A stretch of DNA of 64,000 bases from Epiperipatus broadwayi (taxonomy: Eukaryota > Onychophora > Udeonychophora > Euonychophora > Peripatidae). The stretch's first letter is position 1; each line of letters starts with the position of its first letter. Shown here piece after piece: positions 20,341 through 33,264 of this stretch. The position numbers and the translations under genes were made by a program. Under the pieces are notes generated by a model. That model saw only the letters and a program-made list of their open reading frames with translations. It was not told the origin of the DNA and ran no database searches. The DNA lies in the NCBI GenBank assembly GCA_028023455.1, contig JAQFVV010012394.1, forward strand, positions 19,736,353 to 19,800,352, given 5' to 3'.

Positions 20341-21720
20341 TAAATTTTCTAAATGTTTCTATATCATTCTTGGTATTATGCTACCAAAAACAAAAGTGTG
20401 GGACATTTGTGTGCCGAAGTATTCATAGCTATACTTTCTATCACTTTTTATAGGCTTATCAAGCAATAACTGCAATTTAATGTTTTGATATCTGTAGTGA
20501 CAGCTACATTGCTAAAATCCCATCTCAGTTTAATCTGCCATCTTAACTTACATTGTTCCATTAGTTTTTTTTTTTAAAGGATCAGATCAGGGTTATCATT
20601 CCTAACAGTTTTTTTATTTCTAAGACAATCTGGTAAATCATAGAGAGCTATTTTCTTCTTTATTATTAATTTCTTCTTTGTAATGAGTTTGCTAATCATT
20701 TTAAAATATTTCCTGTCTGTTTAGGATCATTAAGTTGTATCTGTTTATTATGCCTAGATAAGAAGTTATTGGTTGCATTAAAAACATCATCATTCAAAAT
20801 GGCTGCTTCATGCTATATATAATTTTTAAGGCAAATCTATTCAATTTCACTGCTACCATCTATAGTAGTCTTAAGTAATCTATAATTCCAAGATGATAAT
20901 ACCTTTTTTTAAAGCCATACCCAATACTAGCCCATTCACATCCCTAGACTAGTTTTAGTCTTTTGTGAGTTGCTCAGACTGGATCTAACATATCTGGACT
21001 TTTTGAAGCTATTCCATCCAATAGTTATCTCTAATTTTTTTTTTTTACATTAACAATACATCTAGCCTGAAATTAAAAAAGATTATAATACATAGAGCAT
21101 AGTATAGAATAAGTAATTTGTTTCTGTAAAGTCTTATCTAAGCTGGAATTATGAGATTTTTATTTTATTTTATATGGTTTTTATATGTTTTTGTATATTC
21201 ATTGTTAAAAAATTACATACATTAATAATTAAAAACAAAAATATACAAAAATAGAACATTTCAACTGCATTACCAATTTCTAAGTAAAAGCGTTTCTGGG
21301 TTGCAGTTTGTTGTCCTTGTAATCCAATAAATTTAATTATTCATAGACAGTGTTCCCACTGGTGCACTATCAAATGTTTCCTTTAGAATATTTTTTCATA
21401 ATCATTTTAGTCGCAATTGTGTAACAATGCAAACAACATTCTCCATGTTATTCTTGCCTTTATTCTACTTTTTAAACATTCAAATCTAGTTCCTTTTCCG
21501 AGATCAAATACCAACTTTTTTCCAACTTTTCCCTTCTTTTGCCTTTCTTTATACCATTCTTTTAATATATTATTCATCATTACTTTTAATCTAGTTCTTC
21601 TTTTCATCACATGGGGGTCAATCATCCCATCCTTTTAACTTTTTCATTCTTTTCCAACTGCACATCTCTAGTCTTTTTTTCGTTTTGATCTAATCATTCA
21701 AGTGCATGCTTCATATAAAG
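20341..21720. other. Intronic DNA, no feature seen
   Basis: No repeat family or coding signal recognised. The overlapping frames at 21407-21638 on both strands are not credible genes. Confidence 0.5.
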
Positions 21721-21900
21721 ATACATTGTAATAAAATAAATATATGCAAAAAACATATAGAGCAAAACTTTAATGAATAGTTTAACTTAATGCACTTAGC
21801 TATCTTTCGACTGATACCAGTCATAGCACATTAAGTTAAACTATTCATTGAAACTTCGCTCTATATATTTTACATGCATATTTATTTTGTTACATTGTAT
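21721..21900. mobile_element. Foldback element, ~75-bp arms
   Basis: Arms 21721-21796 and 21824-21900 pair almost fully. The short centre contains its own hairpin, GACTG-ATAC-CAGTC (21810-21823). Non-coding. It could form a near-continuous cruciform of about 180 bp. Confidence 0.8.
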
Positions 21901-22483
21901 TTGAGATAAAGCTCATATTACTTTCATTACATAAAGATATATTAAATAATATTTTAATTTGCGAAGCACAGATAGTTGAAAATTGAAATAAATTGAGATA
22001 CTGCCGAATCTCACTGAGCTTTCAAACCTAAATACTTATGACTGGCGTAGATATATAGAAAGAAAAGTTGAGAGAAGGGTGGCCGCTCTTTTCTCGTAAA
22101 ATCTTTGTTGTGTGTTTGGGTTTGATTGTTGTTTAGATGGCTATCATGACATCTGATTCGCTTTCGGATAGGTTTTTTATAAAGTTATATTGTAAATAAA
22201 GGATTTAACATGCCTCTTTTAATTTTAACTTTAATGAGTCACAAAATCATATCTTTGTTATAAATCTGTTTAGATATTGTGGTACTTACATATTAGTTTG
22301 GCAATGATGGAAGTCATGGCACAAAAATGTGTACATAACGACCTAATTAAACACATTTACAATCTTCTAAAAAGGAAATGAATTAATTTTGTAAGTGAAT
22401 ATTAGATAGCATTCCAATGAGGAGAAAGTTATTAGTCAAAATGTATTTTTTTTTGGTTTAGTTATCACTTGTAATAAATTTAG
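21901..22483. other. Intronic DNA, no confirmed feature
   Basis: The stretch 22060-22180 is less AT-rich and includes a GTTTAG/ATGGCTATC junction at 22136/22137. I considered this as an exon and rejected it. Confidence 0.4.
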
Positions 22484-23962
22484 GTACTGATTCAGTTTGT
22501 GCTCATGGCCATTTTGAAATCTAAAGACCAACCAAAACCATCACTGACACATCCAACCGATAAATGATATCGCATAATCCACATGTGGTCATAATATGAC
22601 GATTCGTTACAAAATCGTAATTAACATCACTAATTAAAAAATTAAAGCACAAATTTTGTACAACTATATTTGATCATATCACATGACTAAAATATAAAAA
22701 ATGGGAGTAGCGAATAACCACATGTTGAAGTAACATAAATATTGAATAAACATAGCAACAACTGCCAAAACATATTTATCCAACAATTAATAATAAATCA
22801 AATTTTATCTTACCATTAGTCAAAACAATAATTGTCTATAAAGAATATTAATTTTACAATTAATAAACAAGTTAATAAATAAAATTTTTTTCTTACCAAA
22901 GCAAGTAATGTTGTGTGTTTAATTTCTCACATGTTGTTATTAGCTGGCAAATGGATAAAAAGAATGTAAATGAGAGAGATTTATTCATTAAATTTTTTAA
23001 AGATGATTACTTTTACACTTAAAACAATCAATTTTCTATTAAAATTAATTTGTTGATTATTTCAAATGTAAAACAAGTATTATAAACACTAACCTTTTTA
23101 CCCTCAATAGGTAGCATTATCATCTTTGAGAAATTTAATGAATAAATCTTTCTCATTAAGATTCTTTTTATCCATCCACCAGCTAATAATGACATATGAG
23201 AAATTAAACACACAACCTCACTCAGTTTGATAAAAAAAACCTCTGATTTATTATTATTTTGTTATTGTAAAATTAATATTATTCACTTTAGACAATTATT
23301 CTTTTAACTAATGTTAAGATAAAATGCTATTTATTATTAACTATAGAATTAATATGCTTTAGCAGTTGTTTCTATGTTTTTTCAATATTTATGTTATTTC
23401 AACATGTGGTTTGATCAATTTTACGTTGATTGAATACGTCGTTTTTTAATTATTTCTGTTTAAGTACTTTAAATTCATATTTTAGAAATTGTAAGCTAGT
23501 AAAAATAATATGCATCTTTTGGATGATACTTAATAGCTTCCAAGACATCCTTCCCCCTCCTCACATACTCTGGTACCTTGCACCATCATTATTTAATCTT
23601 TGTATTTTAGAAGTTATAATCTTTTAGTATTTGGAAATTATAAGCTTAGTTTGATCAGACTTTTGTATCTTTTGGACGATACTGTGTATTGGCCAAGCCA
23701 TCCTCCCCCCTCCCTGTATATTCCAGTGCTTTGTGCTATCATTATTTAATAACATTTGTATTTTAGACATTATAAACATTTAGTATTTAGAGTGCACTCA
23801 CCACCATTTTGAATTCTAAGGATTGCCCAAAAACCATCACTGATACATCCAAGTGATCCTGTGTGAATTATTCAATGTCATTTATCATTTGGAAGTGTCA
23901 GTGGTGGTTTTGGGTGGTCTTTAGAATTCAAAGTAGCAGTGAGCACATACTAAATCAGGATT
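22484..23962. mobile_element. Large nested foldback element (~1.48 kb)
   Basis: Outer inverted ends: 22484-22572 (GTGCTCATGGCCATTTTGAA) and 23878-23962 (its inverse complement with changes, GAATTCAAAGTAGCAGTGAG). A second inner foldback has ~300-bp arms (22712-23010 and 23113-23425) around a ~100-bp loop. Between 23425 and the right end lie a ~155-bp tandem duplication and a further inverted copy of the outer end (23795-23870). No transposase frame is visible. Looks like a non-autonomous DNA element that has been rearranged. Confidence 0.7.
23515..23790. repeat. Two tandem ~155-bp units
   Basis: Two direct copies, each with CTTTTGGA(T/C)GATACT, then a CCATCC(T)CCCCCTCC block, then ATCATTATTTAAT and TTTGTATTTTAGA. 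Divergence is roughly one base in six. They sit inside the foldback element 22484-23962. Confidence 0.6.
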
Positions 23963-23984
23963 TAAATTTAAATTGTTGAAAGGT

Positions 23985-24197
23985 TATTTATTGGAAGATC
24001 ATTTCTTACAAAACATAAATGCGTGTTTGTTTCATTTTCATTAAATAAAGTTGTAGGTGGCTATTTTTCAAAATAAAAAATCTTTATAAATTTAGATGGT
24101 GAAAGATAATTTCTAACAAAAAATGTAAATCCATGTTAGTACACATTTGTATCATTTCCAGTAAATAAAGTTATAAGTTGTCATTTTCCTCAATAAA
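23985..24197. repeat. Two tandem ~105-bp units
   Basis: Direct repeat of a segment with TTTCTTACAAAACATAAAT or TTTCTAACAAAAAATGTAAAT, then AGTAAATAAAGTTATAAG-type sequence. Adjacent to the foldback element but outside its right end. Confidence 0.5.
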
Positions 24198-24329
24198 TAT
24201 TGCTGGACTAATACATATGTGAAACCTCATCAGCAGACTAATATGTAAACTTCAATATTGTGACCCTACTCTAAACCTTCATCAATATTTCTAGCATCAA
24301 ACATCTTCAATTTTTTTTGCTTACCTGTC

Positions 24330-24450
24330 ACAATGCTTTCTCTGGCTAAGCATTTATCACAAAGCTTGTTGAGCAATTGGCAATGCTCATTGTTTTATAT
24401 CTTACAAGCTTAAGAGAATTGGGTCATGTGATCTATGACTCTTATTTTTG
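24330..24450 (-). repeat. Family C single-arm copy
   Basis: Reads like the right arm of 13860-14215 (GCTTTCTCTGGCTAAGCATT, then CAAGCTTGTTGAG, then AAGCTTAAGAGAATTGGGTC). Lacks the C/G homopolymer and the inverted partner. Confidence 0.6.
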
Positions 24451-25120
24451 ACTATATACATTATTTATTTATTTAATATTTTTTATAGTAAAATTTTAAA
24501 TTAAAAGATATTTACCTTTTTAGCTTCTTGTGCACATTAGATCCATTAATGACATTTGTTGATGGTACTATTATACCACATATTTTAATTTTTGTCTTTG
24601 CTACCATGAAAAGATACATTTTTTTGGAAATACGAGAGATTTCATCTACTGACCAAAACTGTAATTAATTTTAAAAAAGCTGTTTTTTAAAAAAGCTGTT
24701 GACAGATGATTCTTGTAAATGGGTTTATGAAACTTCTACTGATTCTTGCCTTTAACAAAGTAGCCTACTTGGTTAGAATGTTACCTTAAATTCATTACTC
24801 CTGAATTTAAAGGTCTCTGGTAATTCCCACGACAACAGTTGAAATAGAGGAGAGTAATACCACTTAAAACATCAAGCTTTATTTAAACCTGTTTACTGTT
24901 ATTTACTGTTACTAACAGTTATTATTGTATAATTGTAATAATACAACATAAATAGAATAGATTTATGACCTATAATAATCAGAAACAAAAATTAAGTTCT
25001 TAAGAATGGATTCAGAGAAAGTAGTAGGGAGATAGCAATGCTACCACGAAGCATATCATAGGCACAAAGAAAAGGTTAATATTTTATCATTACATCTATA
25101 ATCATTCTTTTTAATTGTAG
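24451..25120. other. Intronic DNA, no feature seen
   Basis: Nothing recognisable apart from AT-rich sequence. Confidence 0.5.
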
Positions 25121-25295
25121 AATCTTAAACTGGATTCCAAGAGATTGTAAAAGACCCAGAAAGAGATCACATGTGAGATGGATGGATGTGTGCAGGGGTG
25201 ATGTGGAGAAGAGAAGTTAAAGATAGGAGATGGATTGAACTTGGAGAGACCTTCATCCTGCAGTGGATTGATAATGGTTGATGGTGATGATGATT
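25121..25295 (+). mobile_element. RTE LINE, 3' end fragment
   Basis: Encodes ILNWIPRDCKRPRKRSHVRW, then a small deletion, then CAGVMWRRE and LGETFILQW relics, and ends in a (GATGGTGATGAT) tail. 5'-truncated just before the ILNW motif. Confidence 0.8.
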
Positions 25296-26689
25296 CCAAA
25301 CATTTTATAAATTTAAGCTCATTCTGGGCTTCTGGAGAACAGTGTACTATCATCAAAATTAATGTAATGAAGTTTTCACTCCATTGCCATTTCTTATTTT
25401 TTATCAAAGTAACTTTCATTTACAAAGTTATCTAAATCAGCATTTCTTAATTTGTGGGCCATGAACCATGAGGGGGCAGGGGTGCTATATTTACAATTAA
25501 ATTTGAAGGAAAGTGTAAATGTATAAAAACATGAAGGGAGGGGGGATATTATTTCTGACATTTATATCTTTGATGATCCTAGTAGGCAATAAAATTCAGA
25601 TAGCCCTAAGATATACCTAATTTATTGTGAAAGGAACAAATAATTCTACATTAATAAATACTCAACTCTCTCCCTCCCAAACAAGAAAATAAAATGACCC
25701 CCCCCCCACACACACATACTAAAATCATTGAGAACTAACTAATTTAAATATTAAACAAAATTAAAAAACGACAATATTTCTATCCTAAGTCGTCATATAA
25801 TTCTGCAAGAAAATTGTTCACTCAAAAAGCTAATCTCTTTCGACTTCAGAATAACAGAATTGAATCCATCAAATACCTTTACGGTTCAATGAAATGGATA
25901 TCAATTTTTCTTTTTCAGTACAACTCCCAACAATAGCATACCTTAATAAAGAGATTATTATATTATAAAAGCTTTGCACCTGTCCAATAGGTTAACATTC
26001 ACCCAAGTATGACTATATATATATAAAGACCAAATATCATGGTATAATGCGGAGTGGGGGGTAAGGTTACGTGTATATTGGTCATTTAATAACGTTTGTG
26101 TGGATTGTTTTTAAAATCTCTCTCCTATATAAAATACTCATCGTAAAATTTTAACAAGAGAATGTTTTAAAGTCGTTATTTATGTGACCAATTTTATATT
26201 TCGTTTAAAAAATAATAATAATAGAAAATCATTTTCTGTATATTGAAAAAGCAATATCTCTTTCAACGCATTTTCTAACTTCTTGTTGGCGCTGTTGTTA
26301 ATCCTTTCTTAACCCAGTTGTAAAAATTGCATGCCACCTAGGTCTTAGCATGCCAGCAAGTCTTAGCATTGTCGTATTATTTTATTTTCTAGTTTAAGAT
26401 GTTTCACAATTACTTAATTCACACTGACAACTTGATGTTTTTATTTTCATTTATCACATTTTGAAGAATTTATTTTCTGGTCGCTACATGCAATATTTAC
26501 ATTTCCAGATATTGATTTTTTTAAAAATAATTTTTAAAATAATAATAAGGGAGAAAATTTTGAATTTGAAGTTATTATTTTTTAATGTTCCATATATACA
26601 TGTAGGGTGTTGAATCTGCAAGATATTTTTATATGACCTGAATAAAACTGATCATCTTATTTTTCTCAACTATTTGAAAACGATCTAGT
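25296..26689. other. Intronic DNA, no feature seen
   Basis: Short C-tracts and a (CA)n run near 25699-25716. No repeat family or gene. Confidence 0.5.
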
Positions 26690-26820
26690 TATTTTCACTT
26701 CCAATGTAGGAAAGTATGTATGTATATAATAATGATTCAGTGTTTTCATTCTCTTTATTCAATTTTCTTTCCTTCTGTCTCGGCCAAATCTCCAGCCTTC
26801 ATCAGAAATCATTAAATATT
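26690..26820 (-). repeat. Family E element with hammerhead-like core
   Basis: The minus strand has CTGATGA (26805-26799), then GGCT...GGCC able to form a 4-bp stem II, then GAGAC (26781-26777) in place of GAAAC, and AGAAGGAAAGAAAA. The same order recurs three times at 41740-41945. No clear stem III or cleavage triplet, so this is a relic or a look-alike. Confidence 0.45.
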
Positions 26821-27994
26821 TTATAATGCAAACATATTGTAAAGTAGTAATAAATATTGACAAATGCTTGGTTTAGCTAAAACAGAAAGGAGAAAATAGT
26901 CTGAACAGGCTCTAACCTGTATTCAATGCACTTTAAAATTCGCAATAATCAAGCATATTTTGCCGATAGAGGGATCTTCCAAACTACGACACAAGATAGT
27001 GACTTTTATAAAGATAAGAGCAGCCATCTTATCTTTAACCTAAATGTCCATTTATATAGGCAAATCTGAAGCATCTTGATTAGGAAGCATGAATTAGTTG
27101 TTTTCTTCACTGTAAATACTTAAATGGTTTTTTTATTATATATATATTATCATTAATTTGTAATAAAATATGATTAATATGATTTAATATTTTTGTTGCA
27201 CATTAATATGATAATATATATATATATTTCAAATAAATTTGAGCTTAATTATTAATTTTAGCTATTGTTACCATCATCAACAAGTGTTCACAAATGAATA
27301 TGTTTTATAATGCTAATAATTTTTATTATTTAATAGATAGATTCTTTGGTGGCTTTATCAATTCTTTCAATTTTGCCATCATTTAGATTTTATAGTCATT
27401 AATTATGTGGTTCTTAATTAATGATTATCACATCCTTCTTTATAAAGTATATGACCTGAATTTATTAACAAGAATATGTAGTGATTGAAAAAAGAAATGT
27501 AAGTTCTACTTTTTGTACCATGATTCTTTAGTTATAGATTCTTAGTTGAACATCCAGAAAAGAGGTCTTGATTTGAGACAAGTCTTAGGTAGTGAAATGA
27601 TATCTTGAATTATTATAAATCCCATGTCCTTAACAATTCCACTTTATTCTATTTCATAAAATATTCAAAACATAGATTTGGAATATAAGGTTACTTATGA
27701 AATATGTGATTCAATTTATTGATATATGATTAAGTTTGAAAAGATCTGATATTTTTTTGTTCAATTGCCCTGCCACATGGGAAGTATTGTTAATTTCACT
27801 GTGATGTACATAGCTTAGTGTAATTTTATACTGGCAGACTTGAGAATAGTTAAAGATCCTTAGATCACAACATCTTTAGATCGCAGCTCCTATTACTTAC
27901 TCTACTTGAAAATCACATGACTATTTGATTGCTTTGTATTTTATTTTGTCAGCAGAAATGTTTTATAAGTTCATTGATATTATAATCCTGTGAG
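26821..27994. other. Intronic DNA, no feature seen
   Basis: AT-rich with (TA)n tracts near 27140 and 27215. No recognisable element. Confidence 0.5.
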
Positions 27995-28225
27995 TTTTGT
28001 GCAGTTAGTAAAGTGTCAGACTTTGAAGGATAAGATGCTCAGATCAGTTCTATTTCTGGTACTTCCGGCATTGAAACTTCTTATGAACTCTCAGACAATA
28101 AGTCATTTGAGTGGTTTAATGCATTCAATAGAGTGTTAGACTCTGGAAGATAAGATACTCAGGTCATTTCCAGTTCTAGCACTTCTGGCACTCCGTTCTT
28201 ATGAATTTTTAAGCAATAAAGCTAT
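27995..28225 (+). repeat. tRNA-derived SINE-like repeat, two tandem units
   Basis: Two ~105-bp units with the same plan: an A-box-like start (TGTGCAGTTAGTAAAGTGTC and a diverged second copy), a GATCAGTTCTA or GGTCATTTCCA B-box relic, then ACTTC(C/T)GGCA and TTATGAA, and an AATAAAGC-like end. Single copies of the family are at 33535-33640 (minus) and 50395-50510. Confidence 0.6.
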
Positions 28226-28257
28226 ATGATTATTATTATTATTTTCTTTTCCATATG

Positions 28258-28352
28258 TCATAGCATTGGCCGGGACGTGAACCCACAATCATCTGCAACC
28301 AACTACTTGCTTGCAAGATGGTTGCAATGACCTCTCAGCTAACAACGCTTGA
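28258..28352 (-). repeat. tRNA-derived SINE-like repeat (second family)
   Basis: On the minus strand: GTTAGCTGAGAGGTCATTGC (A-box-like), CTTGCAAGCAAG (a hairpin where an anticodon arm would be), and TGGGTTCACGTCCC (B-box-like). The matching copy at 46146-46235 is in + orientation. It could equally be a diverged tRNA gene with an insert, but two dispersed copies favour a SINE. Confidence 0.55.
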
Positions 28353-28639
28353 CATTATTTTTATTATTGTAAAATATAAATTTTCTAAATAATTGAAAAA
28401 AATAATAATAAATAAAATGCGATGCGAAAAGAGAATAGAAATTTTGTTGTATTATTTGAAAAAGTTGCAGATAAAAGAATAAAAAGAAATTCCAACTTTC
28501 AATTTATATATAAATAAAAATTACTATGCAGTGTCACTGGCAATACTGTGCTTGTTTGGGGGATGGGGGTGCACTGTATTACAGTTTCATTGTTTGCTTT
28601 TACTGTCACACATCAACATTTACTTATATTTATTTGGGA
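28353..28639. other. Intronic DNA, no feature seen
   Basis: AT-rich sequence with no recognised motif. Confidence 0.4.
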
Positions 28640-28985
28640 TCTAGATGGTTGACATGATAGATGAGAAAGCCAAACAGTCTGCCATTCAATGAATTATGGA
28701 GAGATGAATGGTGGGAACAACATAAAGGCATCAAAAACGAAACATGGAGATATGAGAACAAACAAATATTATTGACATTATTAAAAGAATTAAAAGATGG
28801 AAATGGAGCTGGGCTAGATGACAACAGTTGAAATATTAAACCAGATTCCAAGAGTTTGGAAAAGATTTAAAAGGAGATATCATATGAGATGAATGGATGA
28901 AATAAGGAAATTCATGGATTTGATGTGAAAAAGAAAGGCTACAAATCAGTGAAACTGAACTAGACTCAAGAAATCTTCAGTTTTG
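28640..28985 (+). mobile_element. RTE LINE fragment, heavily eroded
   Basis: Follows the RTE C-terminal order: GAACAAACAAATATTATTGA, then WKWSWA-like sequence near 28798, then a match to IPRD and HMR.MDEIRK at 28850-28905. Several indels, no tail repeat, so an old insertion. Confidence 0.6.
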
Positions 28986-29829
28986 CTGCTGTGAATTATG
29001 CCACTAGGCACTATCAATGTTTTATTTTATATGTAAATTTTCTTGTTTCACTTTAAATGGATATCTAATTATTTATTAATAACATTTTGACCATTTTTTT
29101 TATTTAGTGCATTTATATTATGGAGTGTTATTCTCATAAATTCCCATTCTAGTATAATAAACTAAATTATTTAATAGTTATCATTGACTACTATGTATTT
29201 TACTGTACAGTATTTAATATTATTTATGTTGAACACATAATGGTGAATAATTTTATTTTTATGCTAATCTTCTAGCATATACAGACATGATTATAGAGTA
29301 GCTAGAACACACACACACACAAATATCTCTGATTATTGATATGAAGGAAATGTAATGGATGCTGTTAATAGAAATAATAATAATAAAAAATATGCGGGTG
29401 TTTAAAAAGAAAGGATTTTATAAAATATATGCTCGGAAAGAGAAGATAGAAAAAAGGAATTACTAAATAGGTTTGGGCAATGACAAAGAATTCACATTCC
29501 ATCAACAAAAATGATTCATGCATTTCATTGTATGAAAAATGGAATATGTAATTGCCTTATTTGCATATTGTGCCTTATTTGAATTACATCATATCAGTTA
29601 TATAAGCCTACCTGTATTGCATAACTTTATTTAGCACTATGATTTTGGCAGTAGTTTACTGAAAGCTGGCTCAGTGCAATTAATTAATCTATGTTTATTA
29701 ATTTATACCTTTTCATCTGAACTCAAAGTTAACCAGTGCTTTTTTATAAATCTAAAAGTTCAACCTTAAAAAGCATTATAGAGACTTTCTTCCATACAGT
29801 GAAGCATGGATAGATATCTGTTGAGATTA
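28986..29829. other. Intronic DNA, no feature seen
   Basis: A short (CA)n run near 29310. Nothing else recognised. Confidence 0.5.
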
Positions 29830-30135
29830 ATAATGAAGGATTAAAAGTAAACTACATGGGTGAGAAAATATATAGGTATCAGTAAGCTTCATTGAAAAAG
29901 TAACAGGAGGAAATAGAGCTGGACAGGATATGTTGCTAGTAGAAATGACAATAAATAAATAGCTGTAGCCTTGGATTAGATCTCTAAATATTATAAAATA
30001 CCTAGAAAAAGGTCGTGTTTGAGATGGATTAATAAGATGATGAGGTTCACTAGAATGATGTAAAGAACCTGTGAATTGGAGCAATGGGATTAAGCGTTAA
30101 TCTTGCAGCAGATCGTTTGTGGTTGATAATGAAAT
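29830..30135 (+). mobile_element. RTE LINE fragment, heavily eroded
   Basis: Retains relics of GHIAR (GGACAGGATATGTTGCTAGT near 29921), RPRKR.RVRW (30000-30030) and the GTGGTTGATAATG end (30119-30131). More diverged from the other copies than 11755-12083. Confidence 0.6.
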
Positions 30136-31999
30136 GAATGTTGATTATACATATATAATAAGTATATGATGTGGCTCTAAACATAATTCTAGATTTAAAA
30201 CGCGGCATAGAGAAGTAACACATTATCCCTTTTTTAATGAATTATTTATCTTTCTGACAATAAATTTATTTACACACACATACATTCACATTTCCAATAT
30301 CCACAAAACGTGTTTTCCCTTATCCGTAAAGCAGTAAATTTATTATTATTAATTGTAAAGTATTAAAAAAATAAAATTATTTGCTTGCGTTTCACAACTA
30401 ATATCTCTTAATGTTTTGATTCAGGTTACAATTATATAACGTAATTTTGCCTGAAAAAATTTGATCTAATCAATCACACCTGAAGAAAGTAAATTAAAAT
30501 TCAAATCATATGTTCACTGCCTCATCTAGTTTTATTATTCCATGTTAATTTTTATACACACGTATATTGAGTTTGAACAAAATAATAGGAATATGCTTGT
30601 TACTTTTATTTATTATTAAGTCCACTATTGAAAATAAGAAATGGTGATCATGTGATGTTTATTGGTTTAAGTCTACTATTGCATTGATATTGTTTTTATT
30701 CTACACGTGAGAGGAATTATATAAAACGTGAACTATGTCTAAAACAACGTTAAGCTATTTAGGGAGTGAAAAAAACGAAAATTGTCAGCAGGGGAAATTA
30801 CTTGTTCAAGAATTGCTCATGAAAAAGGGTTTGGGGCAGATTATGGGCAGGGTTTCACAAATTGTATTTAATAACATGCGCTGTAGCAGTTATGGGAATT
30901 ATGCTCTTCAATGGTGATAGTATTATCTGGAACAGTATTTAAAACATAGGATGAAACTGCTATCTTAAAATGTTCATATAATCTATACACTCAATGCATC
31001 CATTCAAACTAATAATTTTGACACTACTACACTGTATAGATGGTGCAATGGTAAAGTGCTAAATTTAAGAATTAAAGTTTACTGGTTGTAATCTAACATT
31101 ATTTTTGGTGCTTAAATGTTAGTTAACCATCTGAGCAATGAATCATTCAAATTCCACCCCCCACCCCCAATACTATAATGAGGCTACCTAAATCAAGACA
31201 ATTCTCCACTATGTTTAACAACTGTGAGAAGGCATTGCCAGTTAGATTTCTTTTGAAAATCATATATCAATTCTTTCATTCGTTATGAAGGGTGGTGTTC
31301 CATCATGTTTTATCTATTTATCAGTTTTATGCTTATGATATATATTCACTTTTTTTTTTTATCATAGCATGCAAATTAAAATGGCAGTTTAATTATAAAT
31401 ATTCTGTTTTGTGGATCTCTTTATGATTTATGTATAGATATCTGATGATTAGAGTTTATCCAGGTTTTATTCTATCTTTAGAAAATGCAGCCATTTTTTT
31501 TTTTAAAAAAAATTAGCAGATTTGGATATCGTAAATCAGCTAATTGGGCTCTATAATATGATTCCTTTTGGATGTAACCTGATCTGATATTTCTTCTTAC
31601 AGGCCTGTAAAACTGACACTATTTCAATTAAGATAATATCTTTAAAAGTAAAAAAAAAAGATTCCTTACTAAGTAGTTTATTTTTACATGTCAAAAATAT
31701 TTAGTAATGGCAGGTTCTCATAATTTTCTCCAGCTCCTACAGAATTATGCATTTTATTCTTACCAGGAAATGAGGCAAATTATTATTTCAAAAATATTAT
31801 TTTAATAAAGAATTTTTTATGTAGCATAATAATCAAAGATTTTAATTTAGTTTGCAGTTATGTAAATTACCAAAAAAAAAGTATGAATAAGACACCCTTA
31901 CATTTATCTGACCACCTTCTGTTAGATAATAGTGATTTCTATTCTTTCATTTTAATATCATCTTAGGCTTGACAGGACTTACTTTAAAAAGAGGGGCAA
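30136..31999. other. Intronic DNA with one family A fragment
   Basis: 30630-30668 contains AAATGGTGATCATGTGATG, the family A unit head. The rest shows no recognised feature. A 60-codon frame at 30735-30917 is unlike anything I know. Confidence 0.45.
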
Positions 32000-32215
32000 T
32001 AAGATGGAAAATATTAAACCCCATCAAACATTCACGATCACCATTCTATGCTTTCACAAGCTGTTTTTCACAGAGACAAAACTCTTCATACAGTGCAAGC
32101 CAGAATAATCAGCAGGAAGGATTTTATGCACAAACCTTCCTCATCCATTGATTACTCTGGCTAGCACTGAGTGGCACTACTGTAAAGAGAGTTTTGCCTC
32201 TGTGAGGATGGAAAG
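32000..32215. repeat. Family A foldback (tail and head only)
   Basis: Inverted pair of the family A junction: the left half (32000-32100) reads minus and the right half (32135-32197) plus, each ending in CAGAG(A/G)CAAAACTC or its complement. The head variant here (GCTTTCACAAGC spacer) marks a subfamily shared with 33120-33235. No ribozyme segment is included. Confidence 0.6.
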
Positions 32216-33119
32216 TAATAGTTATTACTGAAATTGGAAGTAGGTGAATGGATTTATATTGTCTGTGGATTAGATGAAAATTAGTCTCCTTTTTTGTTAT
32301 TAAATTTCTTTCAAAATTATAATTTTGAATATTAATTAAACTTTGCAGTACAGCATTATTATTTATGAAGTGAAAGTTATGTGTATTTAAAATAAATTAC
32401 AGTAACTAGATAATAAGAAACTGGCCATGAATCATATGTTCTTGAAGATAAGCAGCTATTACATGGCATCATAAATTATTCTATCACCCCATGTTTTAAA
32501 ACGTCTTTATTAAAAATATCTCAGAAGACTTTTTATCGTTCAAATGAGACATCCTCTTTCCACTCATATAAATAGCAGCTTGATGATGTTGAAAGATTAT
32601 TAAAGTTTATGGTATTAATTTAAATATTGAGATTCTAAAATATATTTTGTTAAGAAGGGTGCTATACAAAAACAGATTGACACCACTGGTGACCAAGTGT
32701 TATCATTTGGATTCTATTTGCCCAGTTTACTTAACCTCTCCCCCCCTCAGTAAGATAATTTAATCACATACATTTTCCTTTAAGCTTTCAACAAATTTTC
32801 TGAATTCATATTTAATTATTGGATAGACATTTAGATTTTTTGATCCAGATTTTAAAGTGATTTGTGCATCTAATTGCCAAAGTTGTTACATCAACTAGAA
32901 ATTGGTATTGCTTTTATTAAGAAGTAAATTTAAGCACTTTTAACATGGTCTTGTGTTTATAAAACTATCTCTTTCTTTATATTTAGTCACTATGGTGTGA
33001 ATATTGATTTCTGTTCTTATTATAAAATTTGTCTTTGCTGAATTAAATTTTCTTTCAAAGGACATTACATTCAGTGTTATAATTTTTTATGTCTTTAAAT
33101 AAAGGAAGAGCAATTCAGC
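32216..33119. other. Intronic DNA, no feature seen
   Basis: Nothing recognised. Confidence 0.5.
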
Positions 33120-33235
33120 TAAACAATTACACAGAGGCAAAACTCTTCATATAGTAGCACAATTCAGTTTTGCCTCTGTGTTAACATCTTGTGTAAGCAT
33201 AAAGAATGGTGATCATGTGATGTTTAGTGGTATAA
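33120..33235 (+). repeat. Family A fragment with palindromic start
   Basis: CACAGAGGCAAAACT (33130-33144) and AGTTTTGCCTCTGTG (33167-33181) are perfect 15-bp inverse arms. They are followed by AAGAATGGTGATCATGTGAT and TTTAGTGG, the family A head. Confidence 0.6.
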
Positions 33236-33264
33236 ACAATTACATTTTACATTGTCAACAAAAA

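Noticed and set aside
22120-22180. TTGTTTAG/ATGGCTATC as a possible coding exon
   Set aside because: Only 12-20 codons, no homologue recognised and the donor (AG/GTTTTT) is weak.
30735-30917. 60-codon open frame (MSKTTLSYLGSEKNENCQQG...)
   Set aside because: No domain recognised, no splice sites, no neighbouring element to support it; treated as chance.
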